64,000 bases of DNA from Aurifilum marmelostoma (taxonomy: Eukaryota > Ascomycota > Sordariomycetes > Diaporthales > Cryphonectriaceae). The stretch covers positions 1,539,001-1,603,000 of the forward strand of contig JAMXSV010000004.1 of NCBI GenBank assembly GCA_027559495.1. Direction: 5' to 3'. Each line of letters starts with the position of its first letter. The stretch's first letter is position 1. The position numbers were made by a program, and so were the translations under genes. Of the stretch, positions 34,873 to 46,853 are shown one piece after another. A model generated the notes under the pieces. That model saw nothing but the letters and a program-made list of their open reading frames with translations. It ran no database searches and was not told the DNA's origin.

Positions 34873-36860
34873 CTACACATCGATCGGCTGCCGGGATCGA
34901 CCATACCACACCCAGTGCTTCTCACCGACATCGAGACAAATCAGAGCAAACATGGCCATCGCCCCCATAACTATCCCACATGTCAAGGCCACAGCCCCCA
35001 CAACATCCATCTGCCCGATGGGCCCAAGGTCACTCGCCTCACCCTTGCGCCATCTGCCTTGTCCCGCGTGTGCATCGCCCCGGCTCGTCCCTCCGGTATC
35101 CTGCGTCACAGGTGGCGGGAGCATCACCCCGTGCCCGCCGTCGACCTGGCCCTCACCTCCCACCACAAGCAGCGCCATCAGCGCTGACAGCGCGCTCGTC
35201 TCCTGGCCCAGGCCAGTGTCGCCGTCGTGTCCTCCCCATCCCCACCGCAGACCACACGCCCGCCCGTGCCCCTCGCCGGCCCCCGTGCACGTCTCGACGG
35301 CAGCCTCTGCCGATGCCCTGGTGGCCCACATGATCCGGTCCCGGGTCCAGGGGCACAGCTGCGCCGTGCTAGCCATCCATCGGAGGACGAAGCCCTTGAA
35401 GGACTTCATGTCGTTGGTGCAGCCGGCATCGAGCGGGTAGCTCTCGCACGCGGGCTCGCGCGCCACGCCGTCGGCGGTGAAGAACACGGAGAGGAGGTTG
35501 TCGAGCAGGCCGTCGACGCGGTCCGCCCAGCGGTCGTCGCGCGTGAGATCCCACATAAAGGCACTTCCGTGGAGGAGCACGGCCACGTTGTACGAAAACT
35601 GCGCCCGGTTGATGTCCCTGCAGTCATACTCGACATGGGCCCCGTCAAACACGTTGTATTGCTCGTCGATGAGGCCCACGTTGCTCATCCACTCGAACGT
35701 GGACGCGGCCTCGAGGGCGTAGGCTTGGTCCCCGGTATATCGGGCCAGCCGGGCCGCCATGTTGAAATAGGCACCGTTGGCGATGGAGTTTTTGTAATTA
35801 TACCCTCCGTTTACTAAATTTGGGAAGGGGTCTCCCCCGGGGGGGTCAGCATTGGGACTCTGGAGTGGTCTACATGCGGGGGGGACACTGGAGGAAGAAA
35901 GGGGGAGAAAGGGGGAGAAGGGGGGAAAGGAAGGGGGGGAGACATACATGCGAGGACCTGCCACCGAAGTCCACCGCCGCAGTCCGCGTCCCCTTCTTTG
36001 GATTCCCTCTGGACTGCGTGCACAGCCTGAGCGAGCGCGAGCCACTGTGGATCGTCCGCGCTCGGGTCCTGGAAGTTGTTCTCTGCAGCAAGCAGGGCCG
36101 ACATGCCCCAGAACGCCTACCAGCAACAACAGTCAGCGCCAAGTCTCCCCGATCAGCACCGCCCGCCGCCCGCCGCCCGCGGCTCCCCGGCGGACCCAGG
36201 AGACAGGGGAGACATACCTGGTCGTCGTTTCCCACGGTGGCGGTGATGTTGGGGGGCATAAAGTCCCGCCCCGGTCCAGCCTGGAACAGCATCCCCTCCT
36301 GCACGACGTCGTTGTATGCCGCGTCTCCGGTGGCCTTCCAGTACTCCACCATGGTGCCCCACAGCGCGCCGGCCTGCCACCAGAAGTAAGGGCCCTCCGG
36401 GGGGGGCCCGGGAGGATGCCGGGGGTTTGGCCGTACTCTTGGCCGTGGTAGAAGCTCATGACATCTTGAGCCTTGAGGATGGCCGCGTCCCGGATGGAGT
36501 CTGTGGGGTTAGGGAGTCAGTATATATACGTTGTCTGAGTAGCGACGCGACTTCCCGGGAGTCCGGGGGGGGGGGGGCTCCCGTGAGGGTGGGGGGCTTG
36601 TGAACGAAAGGATGGGTAACAGGTAGGTCGTGTGCATCACTCCCGGGGTGGTTGAAGAGAGTACTTGTCCCCGAAAGCCGGAAGGTGATCGGGGACACTG
36701 TAGGGAGAGGGCATGAGGGCACCTGAAGGGAAGAGCAGGTGAGACTATTTGTGAGGTTTACTCCCCGGGGGATATACTTGCCTCTGGAGGAGAAGTCTAC
36801 AGAGAGCGAGGCGGACGCCATGCCACCGAGCATCACAACAGCACGCAGCGACTTCATGTT
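34873..36860 (-). CDS. GH76 endo-mannosidase (Dcw1/Dfg5-like), frameshifted
   Basis: Four exons: 36860-36782, 36500-36218, 36116-35948, 35813-34873. It starts with a signal peptide (MKSLRAVVMLGGMASASLS) and continues with DSIRDAAILKAQ, WWQAGALWGTMVEYWKATGD, the catalytic Asp pair in GNDDQAFWG, and YKNSIANGAYFNMAARLARY. GH76 proteins of this type transfer GPI-anchored wall proteins from their lipid to cell-wall glucan and are needed for hyphal growth. The C-terminal third has a likely membrane span (LTCGIVMGAMAMFALICL) and a short basic tail rather than a classic GPI signal. Two oddities: intron 1 (36501-36781) uses a GC donor (AGAG|GCAAGT), and exon 2 changes frame at a C8 run (plus strand G8, 36399-36406), where one more base would keep the frame. 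Intact length would be about 490 residues. Confidence 0.82.
36399..36406 (-). other. Frameshift point in GH76 exon 2
   Basis: Upstream frame reads QTPGILPGPP; the downstream conserved frame reads EGPYFWWQAG. They differ by one base at the G8 (plus strand) run. No intron of plausible size fits: the only donor-acceptor pair would remove about 43 nt. It is either a homopolymer length error or a real loss. Confidence 0.75.
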
Positions 36861-38142
36861 CCCGGCGGGGGCTAGGTTCTCTGTCGACGGGGGCGGCGGG
36901 GGAGGTTGTCGTGGCGCTGCTGACCGGCGAGAGGCGACCGTGTACAAGGTCAGTTCGAGACAAGCGAAATTGGTCACTGAGCAGAGTGTCATTCGTCCAA
37001 TGCGTATAAAAGATGGCATTCTTCTTTTTACATGTCAGGTCTTGCAGGGTGTGTGCGTGACCTTATCACTGTCGGTGGACAGAGCACGTCGAGAGGAGAA
37101 AGAGTTTGCAGTGAAGTGGGATCCTTCTAGACTTCGTTCTTATTACTTTACAGTACGAGCCACAAACTTGACATGTATATTGAACGAACCCGTGTTAGCT
37201 GGTGGCTGGTATTCAGACACAAAAGATCTCAAGATCACACCCCCCCCTCCACCCCCACCGCCCCAAGAAAAAGGTCTTCTCTACTCATCCCGGGGGCTGT
37301 CGAGATGGTAGAGACGGCGTTGAGCGAGGACATCCTAGCGTCCCCCGCAGTAAAGTGGTATTTTATCAAGTCACACAGCAGCAGTTCCCCATCTAATCCT
37401 ATCGGGAACATCATTCTGCTCTCCTCTTCTGGGTCACAAAACGTCGTGGTAGAGCACAGCCCACGGAGGTATCCATGATCACCATGTAAGCAGAGAGGTC
37501 TCCCCATCGAAACCACTCTCGACTGTGGGAAAGTCGAGCAGGGTATTGGTGCGAGCACTTGGGCACTTTGGACCCAGGTCTAACAGGCCTGGGCATGCGC
37601 CGGTCCTGAGCCTCGCTGCTTTCCGGTATAGCCTTGGTGTTATAGTTGTACTGGGACTGGTGGCAGGTGAGTCACATCGGGCTGCTGGAGGACGGGGGAC
37701 TCTGACTAGGGGAAGAAGAGCAGGATGTCGTCCGGGGCCCTGTTGGTTGCTCGCCCAACAACACTGTACATGGTTTGGTCTTGAGGAGGCTGACATGGGG
37801 CAATCTGGGCGTGTGGTCCCCAGCGAGGCCGGACTGTACAAGCATGAGAGCCACGAGAGGTGAACCGGACAAACCCAGGATCAACCAACTGTCTGGGCCA
37901 TCTTTCCTTAACAGAAGCATATGGAGTGATGAACGGGTGGATCCAAAGCCATGCGTGCAATGCCGACACAAGCCCAGAGTTCCAAACGTGGTTCCGTGCG
38001 TACGACGCGATATCCCGATCGTGAAAGCCGTGCGCTGACGAAGACGCTCTCTCTCCACCATGTCGATATCTGGTATTAGACTTGCACGCGTGTTTTGGTC
38101 AGAATCACTCCGTGGCTGCCGTGAATGTGAAATGACAGGGTG

Positions 38143-38185
<43 letters not shown>

Positions 38186-38348
38186 GGTAATAGCAAGGCA
38201 CACGACGGCACGAGTGAAGATCTTGAAGAGGAACCGCTCCGTCTGGGGAAGAAACAAAACATCAGTCTGCAATTAAACGCCATGTCTGCTCAAGTCGCCC
38301 ATCCGCCTATGCAGGATATGTTACAATAAATCAACCTCGCTATGCAAA
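36861..38348. other. Intergenic, GH76 promoter and RCC1 3' flank
   Basis: No gene is supported. It contains a triplet repeat at 38142-38184. A minus-strand frame across it would encode polyglutamine, but its flanks look random. Confidence 0.5.
38142..38184. repeat. (GTT)3-(GCT)11 triplet repeat
   Basis: Three TGT/GTT units followed by about eleven CTG units on the plus strand (CAG on minus), between GH76 and RCC1. Confidence 0.93.
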
Positions 38349-40161
38349 TTATTTGTGACCATTGACCTGCTTCACACTGGGCCCAGCCACCATGCTGAAC
38401 TGCCCGCCCGTTCCACACCACGAGAGCTTGGCACCTTCGAGCGACTTGGCCTTGACCTCCTCGGCGACATCGACATCGTCGTCTTTCCCGTTGCCGAGCT
38501 GCAGCTGCGCCCCGAATCCCGACGCAAAGGCCTTCCCCTCCCTGTTGACAAAGATGGTGTGGCCCGTGGAGCAGGCGACGTAGGCCGCCTCGCCAATGTT
38601 GGGCACGGCGGTGGGCTCGAGCAGGATCCGGGGCTTCTCGTACTCGTCCTTGCGCACGATCTTGGGATTGTCCATCTGCTCCTGCGACAGCTTGAGCCCG
38701 AGGTGTCCACCGTCTATCCGGCCCCAGACGAGGTAGCGCCCGTCCTTGGTCACGGCGGCCGAGTGGTGTCCGCCGGCAGCCATCTGCTCTATGCCCTGCT
38801 TAGACAGGGACTTGATCTGCATCGGGTAGGGCAGCTCGGCGCTGTCGGCGCCGGCATTGCTCGCGTAGCCGGCCTGGCCAAAGTTGTTCATGCCCCAGGC
38901 AAACACGCGGTCCTTGTTGTCCACGGCCAGCGAGTGGTACGGGCCGGCGGCGACGCTCTTGACACCATATCGGCTCATGTCGGCGACACCAGGGTAGTAG
39001 TTGTCCTTGAAGTCCTGGGCGGCATGGACGCGACGGCCGACCTGGGTCTTCTCGTTGACGCCCCAGGTCCATATGCGGCCCGAGTGGTCGAGGGCGACAG
39101 CATGATTGGCGCCACACACGATGGACTTGATATTCTGGAGGCCCGGTATCAACATGGGCTTTTCCTGTTTCTTGATCGTCTCGCCGTTGTAGTAGAGGAA
39201 GCACTGCTTGGCCTCGCTGTCCTGTGTTCACAAATCGAGTCAGCTTTTTTTTTTCTTTTTCACCGTCTTTTTCTTTTTGTTTCTCATATGGCGCGGGATC
39301 CCCGTTCACATCCAAGATGCGCATATCTCAAGGGTGACTTACTGTAAATGTTCCCCAGCCGTACACGAGACCGGTGTCGGTGACAGCAAAGCTGCAGCTG
39401 TCGCCAGCGGCGACGCAGGTGAACCTTGTGCCTGCCGGGAAGGAGTCGTCGGGGATGTGGGTGGGAGTCGACTCGACCGGGTTGAGGGCCTCGTCGTCCG
39501 AGTCTTCGGAGCCGGAGCCATCGCCGCCGTCGTCCATGTCGCGGAGCCCGCCCTCCCAGGAACAGTCCCTGCCCAGAGCCCCGAGGTCATTCCCGCCCCA
39601 GGTGACGATCTTGCTGTCCTCGGTCAGGGCGATGGTGTGCATGCCACCGCAGTCGAGCTGCACGACGCGGTAGCTGTCTGCCTCCTTGGGGTCCAGCTTG
39701 GGGATGACGGTGGCGCGCTTGGCAGCCTTCTTGTTGGGGCCCAGGCCGAGCTCACCAGCCATGTCGCCGGTGCCAAACACGTACACGGTGAGCACGTCGG
39801 CAGGCGCCGTGTTGATGGCGGGCAGGGAGGAGGTGTCGGGAGGCGAGGTCCTGAAGCTCTCGAGGCCGGACTCGGGGACCAGGGAGACGGCCTTGGTCGC
39901 AGGGGCGCGCTTGGCGGCGGGCCTGGATGCCTTTGCGATCTTCCTGGGCTCCTTGGCGCCGTCAATGTCCTCGATGGCCTCGTCGAGCTTCTTGACGTCG
40001 AAGTTGGCCGCCTTGGCGCGTTTCGAGGGGACGGTCTTGTTGTCAGCCTCAACCTCGACGTCGTCGGCCTTGCGCTTCTTGGACGGGGCGGCCGCGCCAT
40101 TGACGGCCGACGCGGCCTTGGTGGTGGTGGCGGTACGGGCGCGTTTTGACTTGGGAGGCAT
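38349..40161 (-). CDS. RCC1: RCC1-type Ran guanine-nucleotide exchange factor
   Basis: Two exons, 40161-39343 and 39221-38349; intron 121 nt (GTAAGT...CAG); 563 residues. The first ~125 residues are Lys/Ala-rich with nuclear-localisation clusters (PPKSKRAR, PSKKRKADD, PSKRAKAA). Then come seven RCC1 blades, seen as repeats such as VYVFGTGDMAGELGLG, IVTWGGNDLGALGRD, IWTWGVNEKTQVGR, VFAWGMNNFGQAG and YLVWGRIDGGHLGL. RCC1 (yeast Prp20/Srm1, fission yeast Pim1) sits on chromatin, loads Ran with GTP and so drives nuclear transport and spindle assembly. Between blades one and two an acidic loop (DDGGDGSGSEDSDDEA) is inserted, as in other fungal homologues. The gene is housekeeping and intact. Confidence 0.95.
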
Positions 40162-41190
40162 CTCGAGTCGATATATGGGTCGGGCAAGTAAGGTGAAGAG
40201 GAGTCAGATCGAGTGTGAGAAATGACAAGAAGGGGTCTGATGTTGGTGTTTTCGTATGTAGAGTTGTGATTGAGAGGGGGAGAAGAGAGAGAAGGAAACA
40301 GAAACAGGAGACCGGGTCGTGCGCTGCTTGCAAGTCAAGAGTCAGTCAGCTCGGCGGTATGAAAGCAAGAAAGCTTGGAGCTTAAAAAAAAAAAAAAATG
40401 TCCGACCCCCTGAAAGAATGTCACAGGGGTTGCCTTGCATGTACAATGATGACAGTGGTCTGTGCTGGTGTGCCTGACAGCTGGCCCCTGTAATTGGACG
40501 CAGGCACAGGAGAAAAGCGGGGACAGTCCAAAGAGAAATGACAGACAACTGACAATGGACATTTATGAGCAAAAAAGAGTGTTTTGTTGTATAAGACCAG
40601 AATACTTTAGGCTTCTGAAATTGCTGGTTAATCAAAAAGAAAGTTTTTGAGCGTTTTGATGGCTTATGGCTGGATGGAAGGCAGCTTAGTCAGGCATCCA
40701 GGCCACGCTATTGGACCAATGTTTTGTTTTCCTCCTTTTCCCCCTCCCTACTATATAGACTAATTACAAATCAGTACTCTCTACAATTATCATAGGAGAA
40801 TTGCAGATATGAATAAGATCAATAGGTCTTGATCTGGCAGTGCAGCGCTGATTGCATGCCTGCTTAATATCTTGTGAACTGCATATAGTGAGTGACTCAT
40901 GGCACCAATCATCATCTTCCCTGGAAATAATTATCACTTCCCAGTCATATTCTTGTCACTTGCGCTTCACTGTTCACTCATCTTGGTACATTAGAACTTC
41001 ATAAACTACTATGTCGATGCATACCTTTCTTCCTTCCTCTGTCATTAGATTGTATGACTATCTCTCAAGGTTGTAAAGGCTCTACGACCACTGAGGTAGA
41101 ACGAACCTCACTGCATAAGGTTGTGCAGCCAAATTCCGTTGCCTTCCCTCCCATCTTTTTTTTTACTCTGTCCGTATTCCACAATTCACC
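40162..41190. other. Intergenic, RCC1 promoter
   Basis: No gene seen. An A15 run lies at about 40384-40398. Confidence 0.55.
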
Positions 41191-41820
41191 CTAGTCCTGT
41201 GAGTATATGCTTGCACTATATCGTTGTTGGTGCCTTGATGGAATATCATGTGGGAGAGTTGAACTGCCCTGCCCTTCTGCACTCGAGCGGCCATTCTGAT
41301 CAATGGCATAACTCTGTTGCATCAAGTCCCTTCCGTATAAAGACTGATGCAGATCGTCATTCCGTGGGGCCACCAGGTGGTCAGATCTTGATGTTCTTTC
41401 TCTGTTGCCTGCACCATTCCTCCAGGCTGGCGACCCTGCGAGACCTGCGGGATTTATATCTGTTTGACTTGGGGCTGGCCCGTCACCGCATGTGCCGGAA
41501 GCCGCGTGCCTGTGGGCTCCGTGTAAATCCGATCTGTCAACAGACAATATAGACCCTATTGTTCCCTTGGAGTCTCTCCAAGAATCCAGTCTCTTGACAG
41601 ACCTGATTGTTCTCTGTGTGTCTTGAGAAGGTCGTTCGGCCATGTTCTCCTCCCCCAGACACTCTGGTGCTTTCATGCTCTCAGGTCTTTGTCGTACAAA
41701 CCTCAATAGGCTTTTCCTGTTCCAGATGTTGTACACAATGAGGTTGACACAGACTAGAGCCAGGAAGGACCCATAGATAACGACCCCTATCCCAAAGAAC
41801 GAGGGCCAGCTGAGCGTCAT
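41191..41820 (-). CDS. Possible single-pass membrane protein
   Basis: An uninterrupted 209-codon frame starting MTLSWPSFFGIGVVIYGSFL. Residues 7-29 form one convincing membrane helix followed at once by basic residues (NRKSLLRFVRQR), so the long Ser/Arg/Gly-rich tail would face the cytosol. I do not recognise a family, and the tail is low in hydrophobic residues, as in disordered proteins. The frame extends upstream to an ATG at 41979, but those residues look random. An overlapping plus-strand frame (41121-41552) has no such organisation. It could be a real lineage-specific gene or chance. Confidence 0.35.
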   Translation of the reverse strand: MTLSWPSFFGIGVVIYGSFLALVCVNLIVYNIWNRKSLLRFVRQRPESMKAPECLGEENMAERPSQDTQRTIRSVKRLDSWRDSKGTIGSILSVDRSDLHGAHRHAASGTCGDGPAPSQTDINPAGLAGSPAWRNGAGNRERTSRSDHLVAPRNDDLHQSLYGRDLMQQSYAIDQNGRSSAEGQGSSTLPHDIPSRHQQRYSASIYSQD

Positions 41821-44800
41821 TTCTCTATTTCTGTTCGGTGTGGAATCGTGAACTGGATATCGTAGCCGGATAATGATGTGTTGAACAGTGTACTGCGTTT
41901 TGGGTCTCATCACTGGCCCTACAGGTGAGCTTCTTGACTGAATCGGCTGGTAATCCGTCTTGCGGACCTGGAGTTCCATACTAGCTGCCAGGGCTATGTT
42001 GCAATTCCCTGATATGAATACCTCTAGTGCAATTTTCGTGGTTTCCGAGATAGTTATGAGTTGCTAAGCACGGACTGAGTCTGCATTCACGCCACGAAGG
42101 GTCATTTCGACTCACTTGCTACGCTGCTCTGAGAAAGCATCTGACTCATCATCATATCCATGATCCCAACAACTGTTGGGAGTCAGTGCGAATTCACCAT
42201 CATTCATGATAATCATGCAAGCACAGTCACCGTCAAGGGTGATTCACCATTTTACACTGAGCAGACTCGCCTTGGCCAGACTCTTCCATCTGTGCCAGCA
42301 GTGGACCCATGAGAAGATGGATTACTACTTTTGCTAAAGAGAAAAACGAAATGGGTAAAAAATGACCAGATTCGGTCTCGCGAGTTTGTGCTACCATGCA
42401 CATAACTGCATGTTGTGTCCAAAACTTCCAAACGTCAAAAACTTTGCAGTACGTTTCCATCCGTCGCTGATCAACTATCCACTCGGTGATGAGTGTAGTC
42501 TGTGGAATACATTCCCAAAATGGCTGGATATTGGGACTCTCATTGATGACCGATACCAAGCTGCTCATCTAGTGAATCAGCAACCGTACCTTTTGCGTGG
42601 GCTGATGAGCTGTCCGCGGAGAGTCGTTGCGCAGTGCGGAGAAGGTTCTCGAGAGCAGGTCTCCCGAACTACATGTACTTTCCTGCAGATGTCAACCATG
42701 ATTCCCAGTATGTTTGGATTGCTGAGACGTAAGGAAGAACAGAAGGAAAGGCATCCCTATAATGATACCTATCGATGACTGGTGTCTGTCTCTGACATTG
42801 AGAAGAATAACCGGTTGCCTTTCAGGTGGATATCGACAACCTCATGCAACACAACACAATTTCGACTTCAAAATAGACAAAGGAAAAAACCCTCGAGGTC
42901 GATAAGAGCGGTATGGATTGTGTCCTGGTAAATGATCAAGGCACATGTTGACGACCCGGGCCAAGCGAGTCCGGGGAGCAGTGAACCTTCAGGGCCCAAA
43001 GCCTTCGATATCGGCCCAAGAGTCCTGACGGGCGAAGTCCAGGATCCTCGGTTCGTCTCCCAACTCTCTTGCCCTGTGCCTCCCCGCACCTCGTAGCGTC
43101 TTCTAGCCGCCACCATGAGCATCATTGCCCCGAGACTATTGATGTCGTCGTCATCACGAGGTGCCAAGGGCTGAGTCCTACGCATAACAAGGCAACTCAT
43201 GCGCAACTCGGTTCTCGCTACGAGGACATGAACCAAGGAAGTTCAAGTTCCCACGAGGCATCTATAGCCGGGCGGGGGCGACCAGTTACAAGGAGGAGAC
43301 GTTTCTGTGATGATGGAGGATTGCAACCCAGCCACTTGGCCGCAGTGACCGGTCGTGATAGTGGCGGGCGGCTGGCTGGTCCGGGCGTGGGGTGTTGACG
43401 ATTCATTTCTAATTATGTAGACTAAATATGACGCCTTCCACCTCTGCGCAGTTGTCAACAGCACGGGGGCTCCTGGAGGTGATCGCCAGAGTGGGGCATC
43501 ATGTGGAATCCATGTTTTGACGTGTTCATGGTCACAAGCGAGGAGACGATCAGGTTGACCCTCGGGGATCTATCCCACTTGACGGCCTGGAGATGTTACT
43601 TGCGCACTTTTGGAAGACGAAGGAGCAAGGTGTGAAGCACACTAGAACTAACTTGAACTCGACCATCAGTAAGCCGACAGAGGGTGATCATGAAAATGGG
43701 CCCATGGAACTTCTGGTTGGCTCTTCCAGAGGAGTTTCGCCCGCACTGGCGTCAGTGGATGGAAAACATGACCTTCCCGTGGAGCTGTACAGATATCAAG
43801 AGCAATGAGACAGCATCTAAAGACATGAACAGCTGGCGATGTTCAGGGTTTTCTAGACTTAGTTCGATATCACAGACCATCAAAAAGTGAAGGTGAGGGA
43901 CTTACGAAAACGTTTGTCAAATCAAAGAATAATTGTGTTACACAGCGATTGTATATTGTACGGTCATCCTAGTACGTACCTGCAGTAGCAAGCGGTTTGT
44001 CAAAGCTTGTAGCAAGACAAGAAGAGGATGCAAAGGCGGTTATGTGCCAAGGCTGATCTGTCACACCGGCCGAGTTCTTGCATTAGTAGAAGATTCTCGC
44101 CAGTCGATCCGAGCAGCTTGAGGCGAAGCATGCAATAATGCCTGACATTGGATGAGGAAATTATGTTCAAGATCGACGCAATACAGCTACGACTATGACT
44201 TGGCCAGCCTCGGGGGGTCAGATGGTTCGACTTTTGCATGAAGAATGCAACCAGACAAACACCTGCATATCCTTGTCACACTATCTAATAGTTCTCTGCA
44301 AGCAAGCATTGCATTTGTCGGGTGGAGAGGCCTTGGCGATCTGGAACTGCAACTCCACGAAATCCGGGGGAGCCCACATCCAGACCTTGCAAGGATGATC
44401 AAGGAGTCCGCGATGAGTGTTGACGACAGCCTTGCTCTAGCTACATTTCGCTAGCCATTCGTTGATGCTCACTTATATGCATGGGTTTCGCAAACCCTCC
44501 TTCTCCTCCCCCACGCGCTGTCTCTGCCTTCTCATGCCCCACGCGACCCTCCCTTGTTGTGCCAAGACCGGAGTATGCACCGTCAGCTTCCGGGGTCAGA
44601 AACTGCAGAAAAGGTCGCGGCGATAGTAAGCGTGCGGGACACAGAATGCATCATGAAGCGGATTGGTCTGGCGTGTAGCAGATGCCAAGGCCCGTGAGGA
44701 GTCGCAGTGTCTGCAACCTCTTCCCTCACTTGCTGGACATGGATGTGGTAACTATACGTCGTTTCCTAGGGACGGCCGATTATAGCTCTCACCAATCACA

Positions 44801-45154
44801 GCTGTGTGGCTGCTCATATTCCCAACGCTCACTAGTGTGGTTAGGAAAAGACGAGAGGGGGGACAGAGATGGCAACAATAGTGTCCTTTCTGCTGCAGCA
44901 GAGTGTTTGACGTTATTCTCCTGTAAGTGGTGCCAACGTCAGTCTTTTCAGCATGTAGTAGTTAATTATGGGACAGAGAAGGTGTATCTTCTACATACAA
45001 GCTGTATTTTTGAGAAATTATAAGTAGGGCACATGTCCCCCGAATAATATGCCAAACTCTTCAACCACAACCAGCTCGGACCATTCAAGCCCTCAAATCA
45101 TCCAGTCAACACAACAAGTCTCAGCATAAATCAGCACTCTGATATAATTTCAAG
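41821..45154. other. 3.3-kb region without a supportable gene
   Basis: Only short clashing frames are present on both strands. I see no splice-linked exons, no terminal repeats and no transposase motifs. It forms the left flank of the secreted-peptide gene. Confidence 0.5.
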
Positions 45155-45437
45155 ATGCAACTCAAAGTCTTCTTTGCTTTGCTGGCCGCCTGTACCGCGG
45201 TGATTGCGGTTCCTGTCGAGCAGTCGACTCGCGGTAAGTAATGAGCTATTGCTATTTCTGCTGGTGCTCTCCGGGCCCAGTCTTGCTGACAGCATATCTC
45301 CATGTCCAGACCTCAACCTGGCTGGGGCTGTCACTGGTCGCACCCCCGACATGGTTGCCCGCCAGGACGATGACTCTGATGGGGATGGTGACGATGGCGA
45401 CGACGGTGATGATGGCGATGATGGGGATGATGACTAA
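45155..45437 (+). CDS. Small secreted acidic peptide (68 residues)
   Basis: Two exons, 45155-45233 and 45310-45437; intron 76 nt (GTAAGT...CCAG). The ATG follows TTTCAAG. Residues 1-18 are a good signal peptide (MQLKVFFALLAACTAVIA). Residues 19-45 form a pro-like stretch containing TGRTPDMVARQ. Residues 46-68 contain 16 Asp, 6 Gly and 1 Ser, with five consecutive Gly-Asp-Asp triplets at 53-67. The mature part has no Cys and no aromatic residue. I know no named family. The acidic repeat could bind calcium or other cations, or be a disordered effector-like tail. Splice sites, signal peptide and frame agree, so a real gene is likely even though it is tiny. It lies 1.4 kb before the UstYa-like gene, same strand. 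Confidence 0.7.
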
Positions 45438-46853
45438 ATGATTATGAGGATGACCCAACACAGTGGCAGTTGGTCTTAGTAGCAACGTACAATATGGTCT
45501 ACTTTCAATGAACAATACTTTCTGCTCTGTACATCTCCGACTTACCACAAAGTTTTCGCGATATCTATTAGCCAGCTCTGTAAAACATATTACTACAGCA
45601 GCAGACATCTGTCAATTTGTGTGGTATTAATTACTACACGAAGTGGTCGCCAATGCATAATTCATGAATATCAGTCGCAGACAGTTGGGCTTCCTGAATT
45701 GGAGAAGCCGTCCTAATCTACGGTCCCGACAGGAAATCAACGCATAAACTAGAACGCAGCTTATTGGTCCTGCTGTCACTCCATATCTGCATGAATTGTG
45801 AGGGGAACAGAGTAAAAATAGCATCTTGTTCAAATAGCAACGCCTGCTGCATGCTGGTGGCGTCCTGCTGTTTGCGTGGCCACCCCACGTCACATGTTGG
45901 ACTGTGAGATATCAGTCCAGGGCAGTCACCCTTGACAGGCAAAGCTGCAAGAGCGCATCAAGCGGTCGTCACTATCACACCGGTTCTAAGCCATTCGCAC
46001 ATCATGGACGCACTCCGCAGCAATGGCTTACGCCACCGTCCTATGAGGAGGTAGAGTTCTGTCTTGGCACATGTCTTGGCAGTATAAGCAAGGCTGTAAA
46101 CCCATCTCCAATCCTGTTGGACATATAGTCATCCGGACGCAGGTCGGCACCCCTCCTCCAAAACAGACAGGTCTGCTCTCGGACATGGCGACGCCCACTT
46201 CAAAAAGAGGAACTCCGGTCCGTAGCCCGCTGTGCAGCATTAACCGTTTTCTCTTAGGAACAGTGGCTTGCATTGTTCTTATCACCAGCCAGTGGCGTGT
46301 TGTGAACACCTTCACACTGTTGCCGTAGTCCCAAAGCAGTATGTGATGGACTTGTACCATTATCGTCATCAAGAGCAAGTGTTTAGTCCGTGCCCCGCTG
46401 ATCAACGGAACAAAAGAAACATGAACTTGGAGAGGCTTGTTGTGTCACTCTCACTACCCAACCAAGATGATGTTGACCCGCCTCCAGTTTCCTTCGGAAG
46501 ACAGGAAGCAATGTGACTAACTAAAGGAACGTGGCGTGGGGAGTGGGGGAAGTGGTCAGCTCGTAGTCGTAGATCCAATTCATCTAGGCTGCTAAGACAT
46601 ACAATGCTCAGGTTCCTTGATCCAAGCCAAATGGTAGTCTCGCGACTGTCTAGATGGGCATGCCGTCCACCCCGACGTTGTCAGAGTTCATCAGTCTCCA
46701 TCCTTTTCCTACGACTCGTCCCCACAGACTGGGAATCATTCTCATTCATCACTTCGGCCCTTATTCTGACCTCTTGGTCACAGTTTGAATTGATTCTCAA
46801 TCCTAACTACCTTTGCCAGACATCTCGCAATATTCATAATATCAATCAACATC
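45438..46853. other. Intergenic, peptide gene to UstYa-like gene
   Basis: It holds the 3' flank of the peptide gene and the promoter of the UstYa-like gene. Short frames only. Confidence 0.55.

Noticed and set aside
37672..38283. 203-codon polyglutamine protein
   Set aside because: Open only because a CAG repeat has no stops; flanks show no conserved or structured sequence.
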